A stretch of DNA of 64,000 nucleotides from Conchocele bisecta (taxonomy: Eukaryota; Mollusca; Bivalvia; Lucinida; Thyasiridae): assembly GCA_029237695.1 (NCBI GenBank), contig CM055268.1, forward strand, positions 50,362,418 through 50,426,417. The letters run 5' to 3'. Under the pieces are notes generated by a model. It saw only the letters and a list, made by a program, of their open reading frames with translations, searched no databases and was not told where the DNA came from. Every line of letters starts with the position of its first letter. Within the stretch, counting starts at the first letter, position 1. The translations under genes and the position numbers were made by a program. Positions 22,427 through 33,377 of the stretch are shown here, piece by piece.

Positions 22427-23130
22427 CGAGCATATGCTGCAAGTGAAAGCATAGTATGTAATAAGCAGAGGCTATTCACCATCTGCTGCTGACTTCCAGC
22501 TGAATATGAACACATCTGGTAACACTGCAATGATTTCATATATATGCATATTTTGTACAGTGCAACAAGGACCAATTCTCTAAGAGAGTCCTCCGTTTGT
22601 GACAGCCATTAACACAATACGTCCTGGTATGAAGATGACATCTTGTGTCATATACTTGGCTGGTGAAGCATCCGTCCGTGTACACATATGTCAGTAGTGC
22701 ACTGCTCGTGCTTGTGGTTTGGTCCTTGCACACTATGTTTTAGGCTTAGTACATAGATCAGCAATATGTGGGGAGCGATTGTTCTCCATAACTGCTGATA
22801 TGATCTATAAATTTACTTTTCAATGGAAAAGGCCGTTACTGTCACCACCACGTGCTGCTCGGAGGAATGATAGCATAAGTCAGGAAATGTGATGTCCAGT
22901 GTACTGGAATGCAGTATCAGTGGCATGGATGTACATTTATTTAGTAATTCAATAATTCTACTGATTTCCTTCTGATCGACAACCCCCTGCTAATATCCGG
23001 ATTGAAGCAGCCTGTAGCATATCTTGGCAGGTACACCAGCGTTCAAAGACGGATTGCAACTTGTCTTGTTCGTTGACACTTTGGACTTTATTTGACAACG
23101 ATTACAAACTAGAATGACGGCACTTATACA
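22427..23130. other. Intergenic, nothing recognised
   Basis: No supported feature. Confidence 0.4.
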
Positions 23131-23618
23131 AATGCTTTCATTACTACCGACGGAGGCGTAAGTGCGGTCCTTACAGTGGAAGAAAACCGGAGTACCCGAT
23201 CTGTAGCCGATTTAATCAAAATTGCAAAGTATACTTATCTAGAAAAGTATATTTTTAGTGAGTAATCATTTATTTTCCCCAAAATTCATTATTTAATATA
23301 GAACTAACCATTGCATATATTTGATGATTAAAGGTATGCAGAATTATTATACTGAATTTATTACATTATCACAGCCGAAATAGCTGTGATAATATAATAA
23401 ATTCAGTATAATAACAATTAATAAATTTATCCTTCAATTGAAATGTTCTCCCTCAAAGTATACTTTGCTACATAAGTATACTTTGCAATGCTGGTGAAAT
23501 AGGCTACTGGCGACCACCATCCATCTCGCATACTGCTCCGGTCGAGGATCGAACCCGGAACGCATTAGTGAGAAGCACGCTAATTACCAATTGCGCTAAT
23601 AGGACAACGTTTACTGAA
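23131..23618 (-). mobile_element. tRNA-derived repeat interrupted by foldback B
   Basis: Right of the B element (23508-23618), the minus strand reads TTAGCGCAATTGGTAATTAG (box A) and CCGGGTTCGATCCTCG (box B) at tRNA spacing. Left of it (about 23150-23202) the same strand continues as CGGGTACTCCGGTTTTCTTC, a SINE-body-like phrase. Acceptor and T stems have several mismatches, so this is a SINE head or tRNA relic and not a working tRNA. Confidence 0.6.
23203..23507. mobile_element. Foldback MITE B copy 2
   Basis: GTAGCCGATTTAATCAAAAT and TGGTGAAATAGGCTAC are the ends. The centre is ATTATCACAGCCGAAATAGC-TGTGATAAT. Inserted in the tRNA-derived repeat. Confidence 0.85.
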
Positions 23619-25107
23619 GCTGTTTCCCAGTATGGCATCACAACCTTTCCGTGATTCAGAATGCTTGAATGTTTGATTTATGTCAGTGGTTTCTAATTTA
23701 TTCACAATTATTCGGCACAACGAAGTTGGGATGGTGCACATTTCATTATATATATATTAATCTACGTATATAATATAGATATAGTCTGGACAATGCCCTG
23801 GGAGACTGACAATACCACGAAATACCTGCCTATCTGTATACATTATTAATATGTTCAGGGGCCGTCGATTTCGACGACTTTTTCTGGAGAGAATGGAGTG
23901 ACAAAACTAGTGCTATATCACATGCACATTGTACTTTTTAACCCGGTAAACGGCACTGTGACGCTGGATGCTGTATGTTTATACATATTCCATGGAACTT
24001 GTTATAGTAACCTACCGATTCCTGTCATTCTAACGGTTTGAAATATGCACATGTTTTACTACGTTTCTGACCTTACACTTGACATTATACTGACATGCGA
24101 TATTTTACAGTCACCTGTGGTTTCAAGCAATGTTCTCCATTAATATATGCAATGCCGTATATTGGCCATACCGATCAGCAACCAGTGCGGTAAGCAAATG
24201 CGCCGAATTGCACTTCTGACAACGGTGTCTTAGTTCTCAGAAAAGCATAGTATCTAAAATGATAGCAGTGCTTTAATAATACCGGAACATCCGCGATTTA
24301 TCAGGTTTAGTTTCTCTTTGCACGATGTTCCCTGCCCTCATAAGTTATTTCTGTGCTTGTGTATGTATCATCTTCAGAAATGAAAGATGAGTGCGTAAGC
24401 ACTTGATGCATTTATGCCAGTTCCAGATAGCACATTTAAATGGTATCCAAGATGTTTCACTAATTTTACTTTTATGAAACCATTTCCGAGTCTAGATGTG
24501 TTTTGATGAACAAAGATCAAATTCCACTCTGTGGCCGTGAGACTGGATGTGTTTCGATGAAAAAACGTTCCGTCGCAGAGTTTTAAAAATAGAATGTCTT
24601 TGTTCGTGACTTTATCGTTGTGGTTTTAATCATTCAGATGTTCAAACTAATCAAATAAAACACAGAAAACGCAATACAGATAGGACGGTGTTGATGTAGA
24701 GCATCCACTATTTACAAACATGTTATAGTATCCTGTTCAGGAGCTCCAATGTGGAACCAAATTTATTTTACGGTACACCTATTATATTTTGCGGCCATCT
24801 TGAATTGCAGGACGTATCTGATTATTCAGATAGATACTAAAATTATTTTCATGGCCTCGCACCAACTCTTCTCGTGTCAATTTACTGAGAAAAGCATAAT
24901 ATGATACAAATATAATGCAAACTATCTATATTTGGCGGCCATTTGAAATTCAAAATTTCTAACTTTTGCCATTCCCTAGAAAAGTGTTGTTACTTTTTGT
25001 TTGGTCTTAGATGTATAACGTAACAATTAAACTTCTGAAAAGAGAGGGTATACCGGAGTTGTGTAGCCGGACACATGTGGACTTGGCTCCCACACTACAC
25101 GTTAGAG
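23619..25107. other. Intergenic, nothing recognised
   Basis: GCGGCCATCTTGAATT (24791) and GGCGGCCATTTGAAATT (24933) are isolated motifs of the kind seen at 8.5-9.8 kb. No exon or transposon found in this roughly 1.5 kb. Confidence 0.4.
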
Positions 25108-25193
25108 CCGACTATTGTTCGCAGACGACTATTGTGACAGTGTATGATAAACGGCTTAATCATACACGTGAACGATAGTCGTCGACGAACAAT
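25108..25193. repeat. Inverted repeat, about 38-bp arms
   Basis: GACTATTGTTCG-CAGACGACTATTGT and its inverse ACGATAGTCGTCGACGAACAATAGT flank an AATCATACAC/GTGTATGAT inner stem. Confidence 0.7.
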
Positions 25194-25239
25194 AGTTTTC
25201 TCTACAAAGCTCAAACGCGAATGCAACATGAAATGAAAA

Positions 25240-25545
25240 GGTTATAAACATGCTGTACAACGTGTTCAACCATGAAGACTCAATTTACATAACGCCAGAG
25301 AAATTAATCCTTCTGGAAGGATTAATTTCTCTGGAGTTATGTAAATTGAGAACTAAACTTGTCATTGAACTTGAAAAGGTTATCAGCATGTTGTACATGT
25401 ACAACGTGTTCAACCATGACTCAATGTTTAGTAACTAAAGACTAAATTTACATAACGCCAGAGAAATTAATCCTCCCTGGAAGGATTAATTTCTCTGGCG
25501 TTATGTAAATTAAGAATTAAAATGTCATTGAACGTGAAAAGTTTC
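25240..25545. repeat. Tandem pair of hairpin units, about 165 bp each
   Basis: Each unit has CATGnTGTACAACGTGTTCAACCATG upstream of the hairpin TTTACATAACGCCAGAGAA / TTCTCTGGnGTTATGTAAA. A matching GTCATTGAACnTGAAAAG phrase follows. Units span about 25240-25385 and 25386-25545. Confidence 0.7.
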
Positions 25546-25643
25546 CATTGTCAAAAATGAAGTCGACCCATGAATTAGTAAGTACGAACTATAGAAATAA
25601 TATGCCTAAGGCAGTCTAGATAAAATATGATGTAACCATTTAA

Positions 25644-26142
25644 AGGTACATACCCACTCAGTAGGCACAAAATGTTCTTTATTGGAATTAAAAATGTGTA
25701 TAATTTTATCACTATTCCACCAGTTCAAAAAATGACGAATGCCCGCTATACAGATATAATCATTTAGTAATATTTATTTTACTGATAGTGACGCGCGGTG
25801 GTACCAGACTATTTTCATATGCAAATGAGGCATGATATGTTTTAATTATTTATCATGTTTATACTAATTAAATGCGTCGCCTAACAAATACTATTTTTCG
25901 ACAGATTATAAAGTATGATCATTGCACATCAAACAATACATACAGACAATAAATAGTAAAGTCAGTTAACATTTTAAGAGAACACGGTTATTACCCCTGA
26001 TATCAGTGTGGAAATTTACATCTGATATAGAATGTATAATAATGCCAATCAATACGGGGTGAAATGGTGAATGAACATTTCAGTTGCCAGAAAATGTCTC
26101 AAGTTATGTCTCTGATATGAAGAACAGTATGTGCCTACTGAG
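25644..26142 (+). mobile_element. Element O copy 1, complete
   Basis: CCCACTCAGTAGGCACA followed by AAATGTTCTTT is mirrored by AAGAACAGTATGTGCC and TACTGAGTG at the right. The interior has no coding frame. It includes CGCGCGGTGGTACCAG and ATATGCAAATGAGG, present in all longer copies. Confidence 0.75.
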
Positions 26143-26228
26143 TGCATCATGTATCAAGGCACTGTGTCTCAGGTGATGTCTTTGTTATACGATGTGTGAC
26201 GATGTGTGCTGTTTCTCTTCATTATATA

Positions 26229-26738
26229 AGCGTCCTGGTGCCAATGCTAAAATATATTTATTTCCTAATTAGGAGATATTAACTCCTAATTAGGAGATAT
26301 TATCTCCTAATTATGACTTATTATCTCATAATTAGGAGATACTAAGTCCTAATTAGGAGATAGTAACTCCCAATTAGGACTTACTATCTCCTAATTAGGC
26401 CTTACTATCTCCTAATTAGGACTTACTATCTCCTAATTAGGCCTTACTATCTCCTAATTGGCTATCTAATTAGGAGATAAAAAGGTTTCAGCATTGACAT
26501 AGATAGTAAATTCTAATTAGGAGATATTAAGTCCTAATTAGGAGTTACCAAGTCCTACTTAGGAGTTACTCTATTCTAATTAAGAGATACTAAGTCCTAA
26601 TTAGGAGATAGTAAGTCCTAGTTGGGAGATACTGTCTCCTAATTAGGAGTTACTAGCTCCTAATTAGGACTTGGTATCTCCTAATTAGGAGTTAGTAATT
26701 AGGAGATAAAAATAGTTTAGCATTGACACCAGGACGCT
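26229..26738. mobile_element. TIR element K filled with palindromic tandem repeats
   Basis: AGCGTCCTGGTGCCAATGCT and AGCATTGACACCAGGACGCT are terminal inverted repeats with one mismatch. The interior is a tandem array of about 21-bp units centred on the palindrome TCCTAATTAGGA with ACTTACTATC or GATACTAAG spacers. A partial TIR-like GGTTTCAGCATTGACATAG at about 26486 lies in the middle, suggesting two arrays joined or nested. Confidence 0.85.
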
Positions 26739-26909
26739 TCCATACTTCATGTACAGTACATTATATACATGTATACTAGTATATCAATACATCGAACCAA
26801 CTTATTTGATAAAGTTTCCAAAAACGTGCATTATATTCAAGTACATGTACATACTATAAACAGAAACAAATCCAATCGTCACAATATTATTTTCAAACTA
26901 GTCCGTATA

Positions 26910-27176
26910 TATAGAGAATAGTAGGTTAGTGCCGTGAATGGGAAAAAATGTCTGGCAAGGCTCAGGAAACGGGATGAGCGAGGCTCTTCCGAGCACATCC
27001 CGTTTCCGTGCCGCGCCAGATATTTTTTCCTATTCACGGCACTAACCTACTATTCTATTTATCCCATGAACACCTACAAATGGCTGTAAAATGCAAAAAT
27101 AGTATTGACTGGATAGCAAAAATGTTTCACGGCACCGTGTTTCACGGCACATACGCACTGTGTTGACGAGATAAAA
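26910..27176 (+). mobile_element. Bipartite element D copy 3
   Basis: Hairpin from ATAGAGAATAGTAGG to CCTACTATTCTA, then a tail with TTTATCCCATGAACACC at the left and GTGTTGACGAGATAAA at the right. The GTTTCACGGCAC pair is present. An M-like remnant (27175-27260) follows. Confidence 0.8.
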
Positions 27177-27371
27177 AGTTTAGATCGTGATGAGATGAAG
27201 TTCATCTGGATCTACGTTGTTTGCAAACATCGCTATAGAGGTCTGTAGTGTTGAAACGGTTATTCAGGTTCCATGTTTAAGCATATCATTATAGCGCTAT
27301 ATTAAGTATCATATGGATGGAATAAAAAACATATCAGGCTAATCGCTATGCATTGACAAACCGCTATATGA

Positions 27372-27507
27372 TAAACAGAATACCAAGATACACGATTGTA
27401 CTATCTTTTGGTATCAATATTATCAGGCGAACCTCGGCATTTCATCGCGTTCAGTCTTGCCTGATACAATTGATATCAAACGACACTAGCCTGGTATTCC
27501 GATAGAG
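27372..27507 (-). mobile_element. Bipartite-type element F copy 2 (hairpin part)
   Basis: AATACCAAGATA at the left and TAGCCTGGTATTCCGATAG at the right, with TATCAGGCGAACC and TTGCCTGATA inside, match F copy 1 in the opposite orientation. The arms are more diverged. Confidence 0.55.
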
Positions 27508-27543
27508 GAGATCTGATCGACACCTGCCGTAGACGGAACATCA

Positions 27544-27784
27544 GGGTCCCGTTTCACTAAACTTCGTACGACTAAAATGTGTGTAGGTGCAACATTATGA
27601 TAGTCTGTACATTCGCAAAACAATGTTTTCTTGTAAACAATTACTGGATTTACATTTATTGAGCATAGGCTGCATTTGCAGCCTATGCTCAATAAATGTA
27701 AATCCATCAATTGAAATTTACAGACGATCCTAAATTTGCACTTACGAACATTTTAGTCGTACGAAGTTTAGTGAAAAGAGCCCC
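27544..27784. mobile_element. Foldback MITE A copy 2
   Basis: GGGTCCCGTTTCACTAAAC and GTTTAGTGAAAAGAGCCCC are the ends. The centre is TGAGCATAGGCTGCA-TTTGCAGCCTATGCTCA. Confidence 0.85.
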
Positions 27785-28330
27785 TGACTTGTACGGTATT
27801 ATCTTACCACATTCAGTTTATGCATGTTTGAAATGACCTTCGCATAAAGTGCACGGTAAGCACTTGCCTCCTGTCATTTGCTAGATTTTTACTGTAGATC
27901 TGTTACTAATTTACAAATTAGAACTACTTGAGGCGTTTTCTAACCCAACCTGGCTTATTACATTTTAATTGCATGTTCGTATCTGGAACAATTTGGTACT
28001 GGATTTACATTTATTGAACATAGGCTGCATTTGCAGCCTATGCTCAATAAATGTAAATCCATCAATTTAAATTTACAGACGATCCTAAATTTGCACTTAC
28101 GAACATTTTAGTCGTACGAAGTTTAGTGAAAAGAGCCCCTGCCTTGTACAGTATTATCTTACCACATTCAGTGCATGCATGTTTGAAATGACCTTCGCAT
28201 AAAGTGCACGGTAAGCACTTGCCTCCTGTCATTTGCTAGATTTACAAATTAGAACTACTTGAGACGTTTTCTTACCCAACCTGGCTTATTGCATTTTAAT
28301 TGCATGTTCGTATCTGGAACAATTTGGTGC
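27643..28330 (+). repeat. Tandem duplication of about 345 bp, including half of foldback A
   Basis: Unit 1 (27643-27997) and unit 2 (27998-28330) both run from CTGGATTTACATTTATTG through the right half of foldback A, then TTGTACnGTATTATCTTACC to TATCTGGAACAATTTGG. Unit 2 lacks about 20 bases near 28240. The copies differ at only a few per cent of sites, so the duplication is later than the MITE insertion. Confidence 0.85.
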
Positions 28331-28903
28331 TATAACCACAAGCGCAAAGTTGTTACAATGGGAATTATGGTGTTACTGTAAATGAGACCGATACTAGTGG
28401 GTTTTTCGAGGTGTAAGATATCAGTGTTGAGAGCACATATTTTTAAATCCATGATGGTGAATGTTTTATCCTTTAACGGTTAGTACCATCTTATAGGTAG
28501 ACATCGGAAACATATTTGTAGCAACTGAAATTATGTTCATAACTGACTTAGTTCCCGAGATATTGCCAAAATATATTCAGATTGGCGGCCATCTTGGATT
28601 TTCCGATTTTACGAACGTCGAACGCTCACCTCGGACAGTTTGGGAGACCAGCCTATGTTATTTAGGAGGCTCAAAACATGTTAGCTACATATGTTTCATT
28701 TCTTTACTATTTTTGCAGACCAAAAATGCTTTGTTTACTGGAGTATATTGTTGCTTTATTTTCATATTTTTAGTGCGTGAAATTGAAATATCATTCCACA
28801 AATTTATACCGTTGACTGTGGAGTAGCGATATAGTGAAACGTAATGCACATTAAGCGGAAAACTTGCAGCTATGTATATCGTTATTAGACTATAAAGGTC
28901 ATT
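28331..28903. other. Intergenic, nothing recognised
   Basis: GGCGGCCATCTTGGATT (28583) is the only motif. An open frame (28533-28826, +) has no recognisable domain. GCGATATAGTG to GCGGAAAACTTGCAGC near 28830 recurs at about 5760-5804. Confidence 0.4.
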
Positions 28904-29146
28904 GGGGCCCGTTTCACTAAACTTCGCACGACTAAAATGTTCCTAATTGCAATATTACGATAGTCTTTAAATTTCACATTAACCATGTTTTCTTGTAAAC
29001 AATTATTGGATTTACATTTATTGAACATGGGCTGCATATGCAGCCTATGCTCAATAAATGTAAATCCATCAATTGAAATTTCCAGACGATTCTAAATTTG
29101 CACTTACGAACATTTCAGTCGTACGAAGGTTAGTGAAATGGGCCCC
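28904..29146. mobile_element. Foldback MITE A copy 3
   Basis: GGGGCCCGTTTCACTAAAC and GTTAGTGAAATGGGCCCC ends, with a GGGCTGCATATGCAGCC centre. Confidence 0.85.
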
Positions 29147-29410
29147 TGGAGAGTGCCGACTGATCACGAGCTACACTGATCACAAATCCCATAAGCACCA
29201 TGTCTCCACCAGTCGAAGCAACATATATCTCAGCAGTGCCGGCGACAGGCTGAAGTACATAATGTTTTAACCCTTAGAAAGCGGTACACTAACATTGTTA
29301 CTGCCGTTGTTTTTTATTTTGTCTTTTTTTCTTCTATAAAAACATGGATTGATACAACCTTGGAAATATGTCCATGGGGAAATAAAGAACACTCAACATA
29401 TGACAAGATT
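29147..29410. other. Mixed remnants
   Basis: An L-like stretch (GTGCCGACTGATCACGAG, then CTACACTGATCACAAATCCC) is followed by an E-type start (TTTTAACCCTTAGAAAG, 29266) with no matching right end. Confidence 0.4.
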
Positions 29411-29820
29411 TAAAGGTACATGCCCACCCAGAAGGCACATGTTCTTTATAGGAATTAAATAAGTGTATAATTGTGTCGCTATTCCACAAGTTATAAAAAT
29501 TACGAGTGCCCGCTATACAGAGAAAATCATTTAGTAATATTTATTCTATTGATAGCGACTCCCGGTGGTATCAGGCTATTTTCATATTCAAATGAGGCAA
29601 GATATGTTTTAATTATTTATACTAATTAAATGCGCACCTGAAAAAATAATATTTTCGACATATTACAGTATAAAATATAATCATTGCACATCCAAAATAT
29701 ATATAGAGAATAAATATTAATGTCTGTTAACATTTTAAGGAAACAAAGTTATCGTCGCTGCTATCTGTGTGGAAATTTACGTCTGATATAAAATGTATAA
29801 TAATGACAATCGCATAATTC
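29411..29820 (+). mobile_element. Element O copy 2, right end lost
   Basis: AAGGTACATGCCCACCCAGA start; the body matches O copy 1 through GTGGAAATTTACGTCTGATA and ATAATGACAATCGCATAA. The terminal GTGCCTACTGAGTG is absent. Confidence 0.75.
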
Positions 29821-30030
29821 GCAAAGGAGTGTCAGAATTGCGCCATGACAAACTATTCTCATACTGCCGTGTAACTGAGATGTCATCAGCGCTATGAAGT
29901 AGTCTATGAACAATTTCTATAAGAGTGATTGTCTGCACTCAATGAGACACTAGTAGTGCTTCAATGAAGTTACAGCGAATAGGATTACCGTATTTCGCGT
30001 CTGAAGGCGGCCGTAGGTTTATGTGGACCA
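29821..30030. other. Nothing recognised
   Basis: No supported feature. Confidence 0.4.
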
Positions 30031-30652
30031 GTAGACGATTTCACCAAGAGTATTCTTATCTTGCTAAGAACGCTCTGATGAAGAAATTGTCAATTTCAGG
30101 ATAAATTTATTATTTTTTATGATACTGAATTTATTATAGGAATGAATGGCCTTTTTGTGGAATTTATCGGGGTATAAACTTGGAAAAGTCGCGGGAATAC
30201 TGGACGAAGGCCGGAAGGCCTCGTCCCATATTCCTGCGACTTTTCCAAGTTTATATCCCTTATAATTCCAGCATTTGAAATAAATTCATCAAGAAAATGT
30301 GTTTATTTTCCGTTTTCTTAAGAATTATTTTAACTGCGCCTGACGGTTACGGAACGTAGTTCGGCATGGAGTTTACTGGGATATAAATTTTGAACAGAGA
30401 CTTGCTACGGACCAATCAAATGTTAGGGAATTGTGTAAATATTTTTGTGCTGGAATTATTACATTATCACAGCCATTTTGGCTGTGATAATGTAATACAT
30501 TCAGTATAATAATTCTGCATACTTTTAATCATCAAATATATTCCGTCGCTAGTTCTATATGAAATAATGCATTACGGGAAAATATATGATTACTCCCTCA
30601 AAGTATACTTAGCTTGATAAGTATGCTTTGCAATTTTGGTGAAATCGGCTAC
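30031..30652. mobile_element. Foldback MITE B copy 3, split by element C
   Basis: GTAGACGATTTCACCAAG starts it and TGGTGAAATCGGCTAC ends it. The central palindrome is interrupted at CTGAATTTATTA / ACATTATCACAGCC by element C (30134-30467). Confidence 0.8.
30134..30467 (+). mobile_element. Bipartite element C copy 2, inside B
   Basis: Starts TATAGGAATGAATGGCC and ends TTTTTGTGCTGGAATTA. The second hairpin arm is shortened: it stops at CAAGTTTATATCCC and goes straight to TTATAATTCCAGC. TTA lies on both sides of the insertion, consistent with a 3-bp target duplication, although the element ends are themselves A/T-rich. Confidence 0.75.
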
Positions 30653-30797
30653 AGATGGTCATCAAATTGTCTCGGAATCGGTTACAGATGGTCATCAAAT
30701 TGTCTCCGACTCCGAGACAATTTGATGACCATCTGTAGCCGATTTCACCAAAATTGCACAGCATGTTTATCAAGCTAAGTATACTTTGAGGGAGTCC
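30565..30797. repeat. Inverted duplication of the B right end
   Basis: CCCTCAAAGTATACTTAGCT through GAAATCGGCTACAGATGGTC is repeated in reverse from GACCATCTGTAGCCGATTTC to AGCTAAGTATACTTTGAGGG. Flanking ATCAAATTGTCTCGGA is included in both arms. The right end of B has therefore been copied together with its neighbour sequence. Confidence 0.75.
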
Positions 30798-31630
30798 TCT
30801 ATATCGGTATGTTTAGCCTCTACCTTTCCATGGGAGATAATTTGCATGTGGATCACTGATAGATCATGGGACAGTAGAAAACGACAAACTTGTAATTTCC
30901 CGCGAATTTCACCCGAAACAGGCTGTACAATTATCGACAGATGACAATATCAAATTTACTGTATTTTCGTCTGCACGTTTTCAATTAGTTTTAGTCCTTA
31001 GCAAAAAACGTGGTTTGTCAGCAGAGACACAAAATGCGTTTAGGTTAGAACACACCAACAGTTGTACTATATAATTTAACAAAATCCCATCCAATAAGGC
31101 CAGTCTCTCCTACTTTCACTATTCGTATGGATGATGTGGGACCTACTTGTACATGCCCTGCAGCCGGTCTGTACTGGTTCTGCATTAATTCAACAATAGA
31201 TTCACTTAGTCCTAAGAAAGAAAAATCCAACCTCGTCATGTCCCCCACTATTGTTTACATTTTTTGGCCACGGAAACTCTGTTTACATCACTTGACTAAT
31301 AGGTTCAGTGCTTTCTTTTAAATGCTTTCTTTCAAATGCTACAAATATGATAAAAACTGGTGCTAAAAACACCCCAAAATGTTCCTCGAATGAAGCCGGG
31401 TCTTAAATCTGTGTTTATGACCGCACTATTCTTTTCATACCGGATTATTTTTGCATACCCTTTTGGCGATTTCGCACCATTTAGTATTCTCTAACCTTTC
31501 TACGATACTGTAGTAGGTCTAAGTTGAGTTGAATAGCATCTTGTCATGAAACCGAGGAATCTTTGGCCGACGTGAAGCAGTTTACGCCGGTGCCGACTGC
31601 AGCAACAATGAGCTTGTGCAGTCGATGCAA
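30798..31630. other. Intergenic; one short unexplained open stretch
   Basis: Near 31085-31300 both strands stay open (the minus frame includes LMQNQYRPAAGHVQVGP), without splice support or a recognised domain. Otherwise nothing. Confidence 0.35.
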
Positions 31631-31854
31631 TTAACCCTTTTCATGTTAAGGAAACGCAATTTTGTTCGCGGAAAATCTATGTCGTGACCACCATTACAAA
31701 ACATGTAAATATATGTCGTGACCACCATTTGAACCGTCTCGTCGAGACGGTTCAAATGAGTGGTCACAACATATACTTTCATTGAGAAATAACAAAAATA
31801 AAATTATTGAAAAATATCAACCCGTAAAGGTGTATTCCGCATGTAATGGGTTAA
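31631..31854. mobile_element. TTAA-flanked foldback MITE (U/E-like)
   Basis: TTAACCCTTTTCATGTTA and CGCATGTAATGGGTTAA ends. The internal hairpin GTGACCACCATTTGAACC / GGTTCAAATGAGTGGTCAC has the tip CGTCTCGTCGAGACG. The internal hairpin also appears inside D copy 2. Confidence 0.7.
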
Positions 31855-31891
31855 GTCATGTAGTGCTTACAATGAAACCCCGTGTGTATAG

Positions 31892-32334
31892 CAAGGTGTA
31901 TGATCACGTGGTTACAACAACAACAACAAGTACTGAAACTTCCAAAAGCTCTCCGATTCAAAGTACGTATTCCTATATTTTATCCTTATTATGTAACGGA
32001 TTTTGATGAAATATGGCGCATCAAACGCGTCTTGTTAAGCTGCATTTGGTGGTCTCGGTACTTTGGCCCAAACGTCTGTCGTTTTGGTGAAGACACGATT
32101 TCCGTGTCTACTGACACGGAAATCGATTCTTCACAAAAACGAAATAAATATGTGCCGTACTCCCGGGACCACCAAATGCAGCTCAGGAAGACGCGTTTGC
32201 TGTGCCATATTTCATCAAAAATCCGTTGCCTATTAAGGAAAATATCAAATAATACTTAATTTGGAGTGGGCGCGTTTTCAGCACTTTCAGCCATTGGTGT
32301 TGTTGTTGTTGTAACCACGTGATAATGCACCTTG
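31892..32334. mobile_element. Foldback element H copy 2
   Basis: CAAGGTGTATGATCACGTGG plus (CAA)n, and mirrored (GTT)n plus CCACGTGATAATGCACCTTG. The inner arms match H copy 1. Confidence 0.85.
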
Positions 32335-32653
32335 TATAATGAGTATAATAATATATAATTGCTATTTAACAGCTAAAGTGTGTTAAATGTATGTTTCACA
32401 AAGTGTGCACCCTGAATGAGAAATAGAGGAAATGCACCATCACTGTGGACTTATCCCCCTGTATGTAACACTATACTATAATATAAAGTAGAATAAAAGA
32501 AAAAGATCATTGGAAACATCAAATAAAGCCCATGAAAGGAATACAAAACACATATTGGATATCTATGACATCCTTTGAGACACCGAGCCTTCAAACGGCA
32601 GTACGTACAATGCGTGTAGTCTACAGACGACTCTACAAAGATATCAAGTTGTT
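32335..32653. other. Nothing recognised
   Basis: AT-rich with no supported feature. Confidence 0.4.
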
Positions 32654-32812
32654 GTCGTCTGCTGGTGATCATGGTCGTGTCACTCCTTAACATAATCCTC
32701 TTTGATAGCACATGAGATTCGTCTCCACGAAATACGATTCTCATGTACTGTCAAAACACGTTTTCATTCCGAAAACGATAAATGAAAAAAACAACAGCAG
32801 ACAATAATACGG
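32654..32812. mobile_element. Foldback MITE E copy, ends degraded
   Basis: GTCGTCTGCTGGTG and AACAGCAGACAATAAT arms. The tip ATGAGATTCGTCTCC-ACGAAATACGATTCTCAT carries the shared GTCTC apex. TTAA borders are not clear. Confidence 0.5.
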
Positions 32813-32887
32813 GGCGCAGTCCCGACTATATGTTACACGTATGTATAAGTTTAGCATGTTCAGATTTCCCGTACTTGTTCCAATACC

Positions 32888-33277
32888 AATGTGTATGATC
32901 ACAAGGTACTAACAACAACAACAATTACCGATTCAAAGTACGTATTATTTTATAGTTATAAACGTAACGGATTTTGATGAAATATGGCGCATCAAACGCG
33001 TCTTGTTAAGCTGCATTTGGTGGTCTCTGTATTTTCGCCCAAACTTCTGTCGTTTTTGCGAATAATCTATTTCCGTGTCTCCGACAAGGAAATCGATTCT
33101 TCGCAAAAACGACATAAGTCTGTGCAAAACGCCCTAGACCACCAAATGCAACTCATGAAGACGTGTTTGCTGTGCCATATTTCATCAAAATCCGTTGATA
33201 TAAGGAAAATATAAAATAATACTAACTTTGGAGTGGGCGACGTTGTTGTTGTTGTCACCACGTGATCATGCACCTTG
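32888..33277. mobile_element. Foldback element H copy 3
   Basis: ATGTGTATGATCACAAGG plus (CAA)n at the left; (GTT)n plus CACCACGTGATCATGCACC at the right. The inner arms match the other H copies. Confidence 0.8.
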
Positions 33278-33377
33278 ACTACCATGAAATAAATCTTGCT
33301 TGTCATTAGTTGTTGTTGTTGTAGACGAGAAACGACAACCGGTGTCAAAGACAAGTATCATCTAGTTACACGGGTCC

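Noticed and set aside
23521..23616. A functional tRNA on the minus strand
   Set aside because: Boxes A and B fit, but the acceptor and T stems have several mismatches and it is embedded in a SINE-like body.
26229..26738. CRISPR-like array of regularly spaced palindromes
   Set aside because: The spacers are themselves repeats, it is bounded by transposon-like TIRs, and the window is eukaryotic.
28533..28826. 97-codon frame with hydrophobic stretches
   Set aside because: AT-rich composition explains the hydrophobic residues; no splice sites or homology that I can name.
31085..31300. Possible conserved exon, both strands open
   Set aside because: No consensus splice pair and no recognised family; kept only as a note in the intergenic entry.
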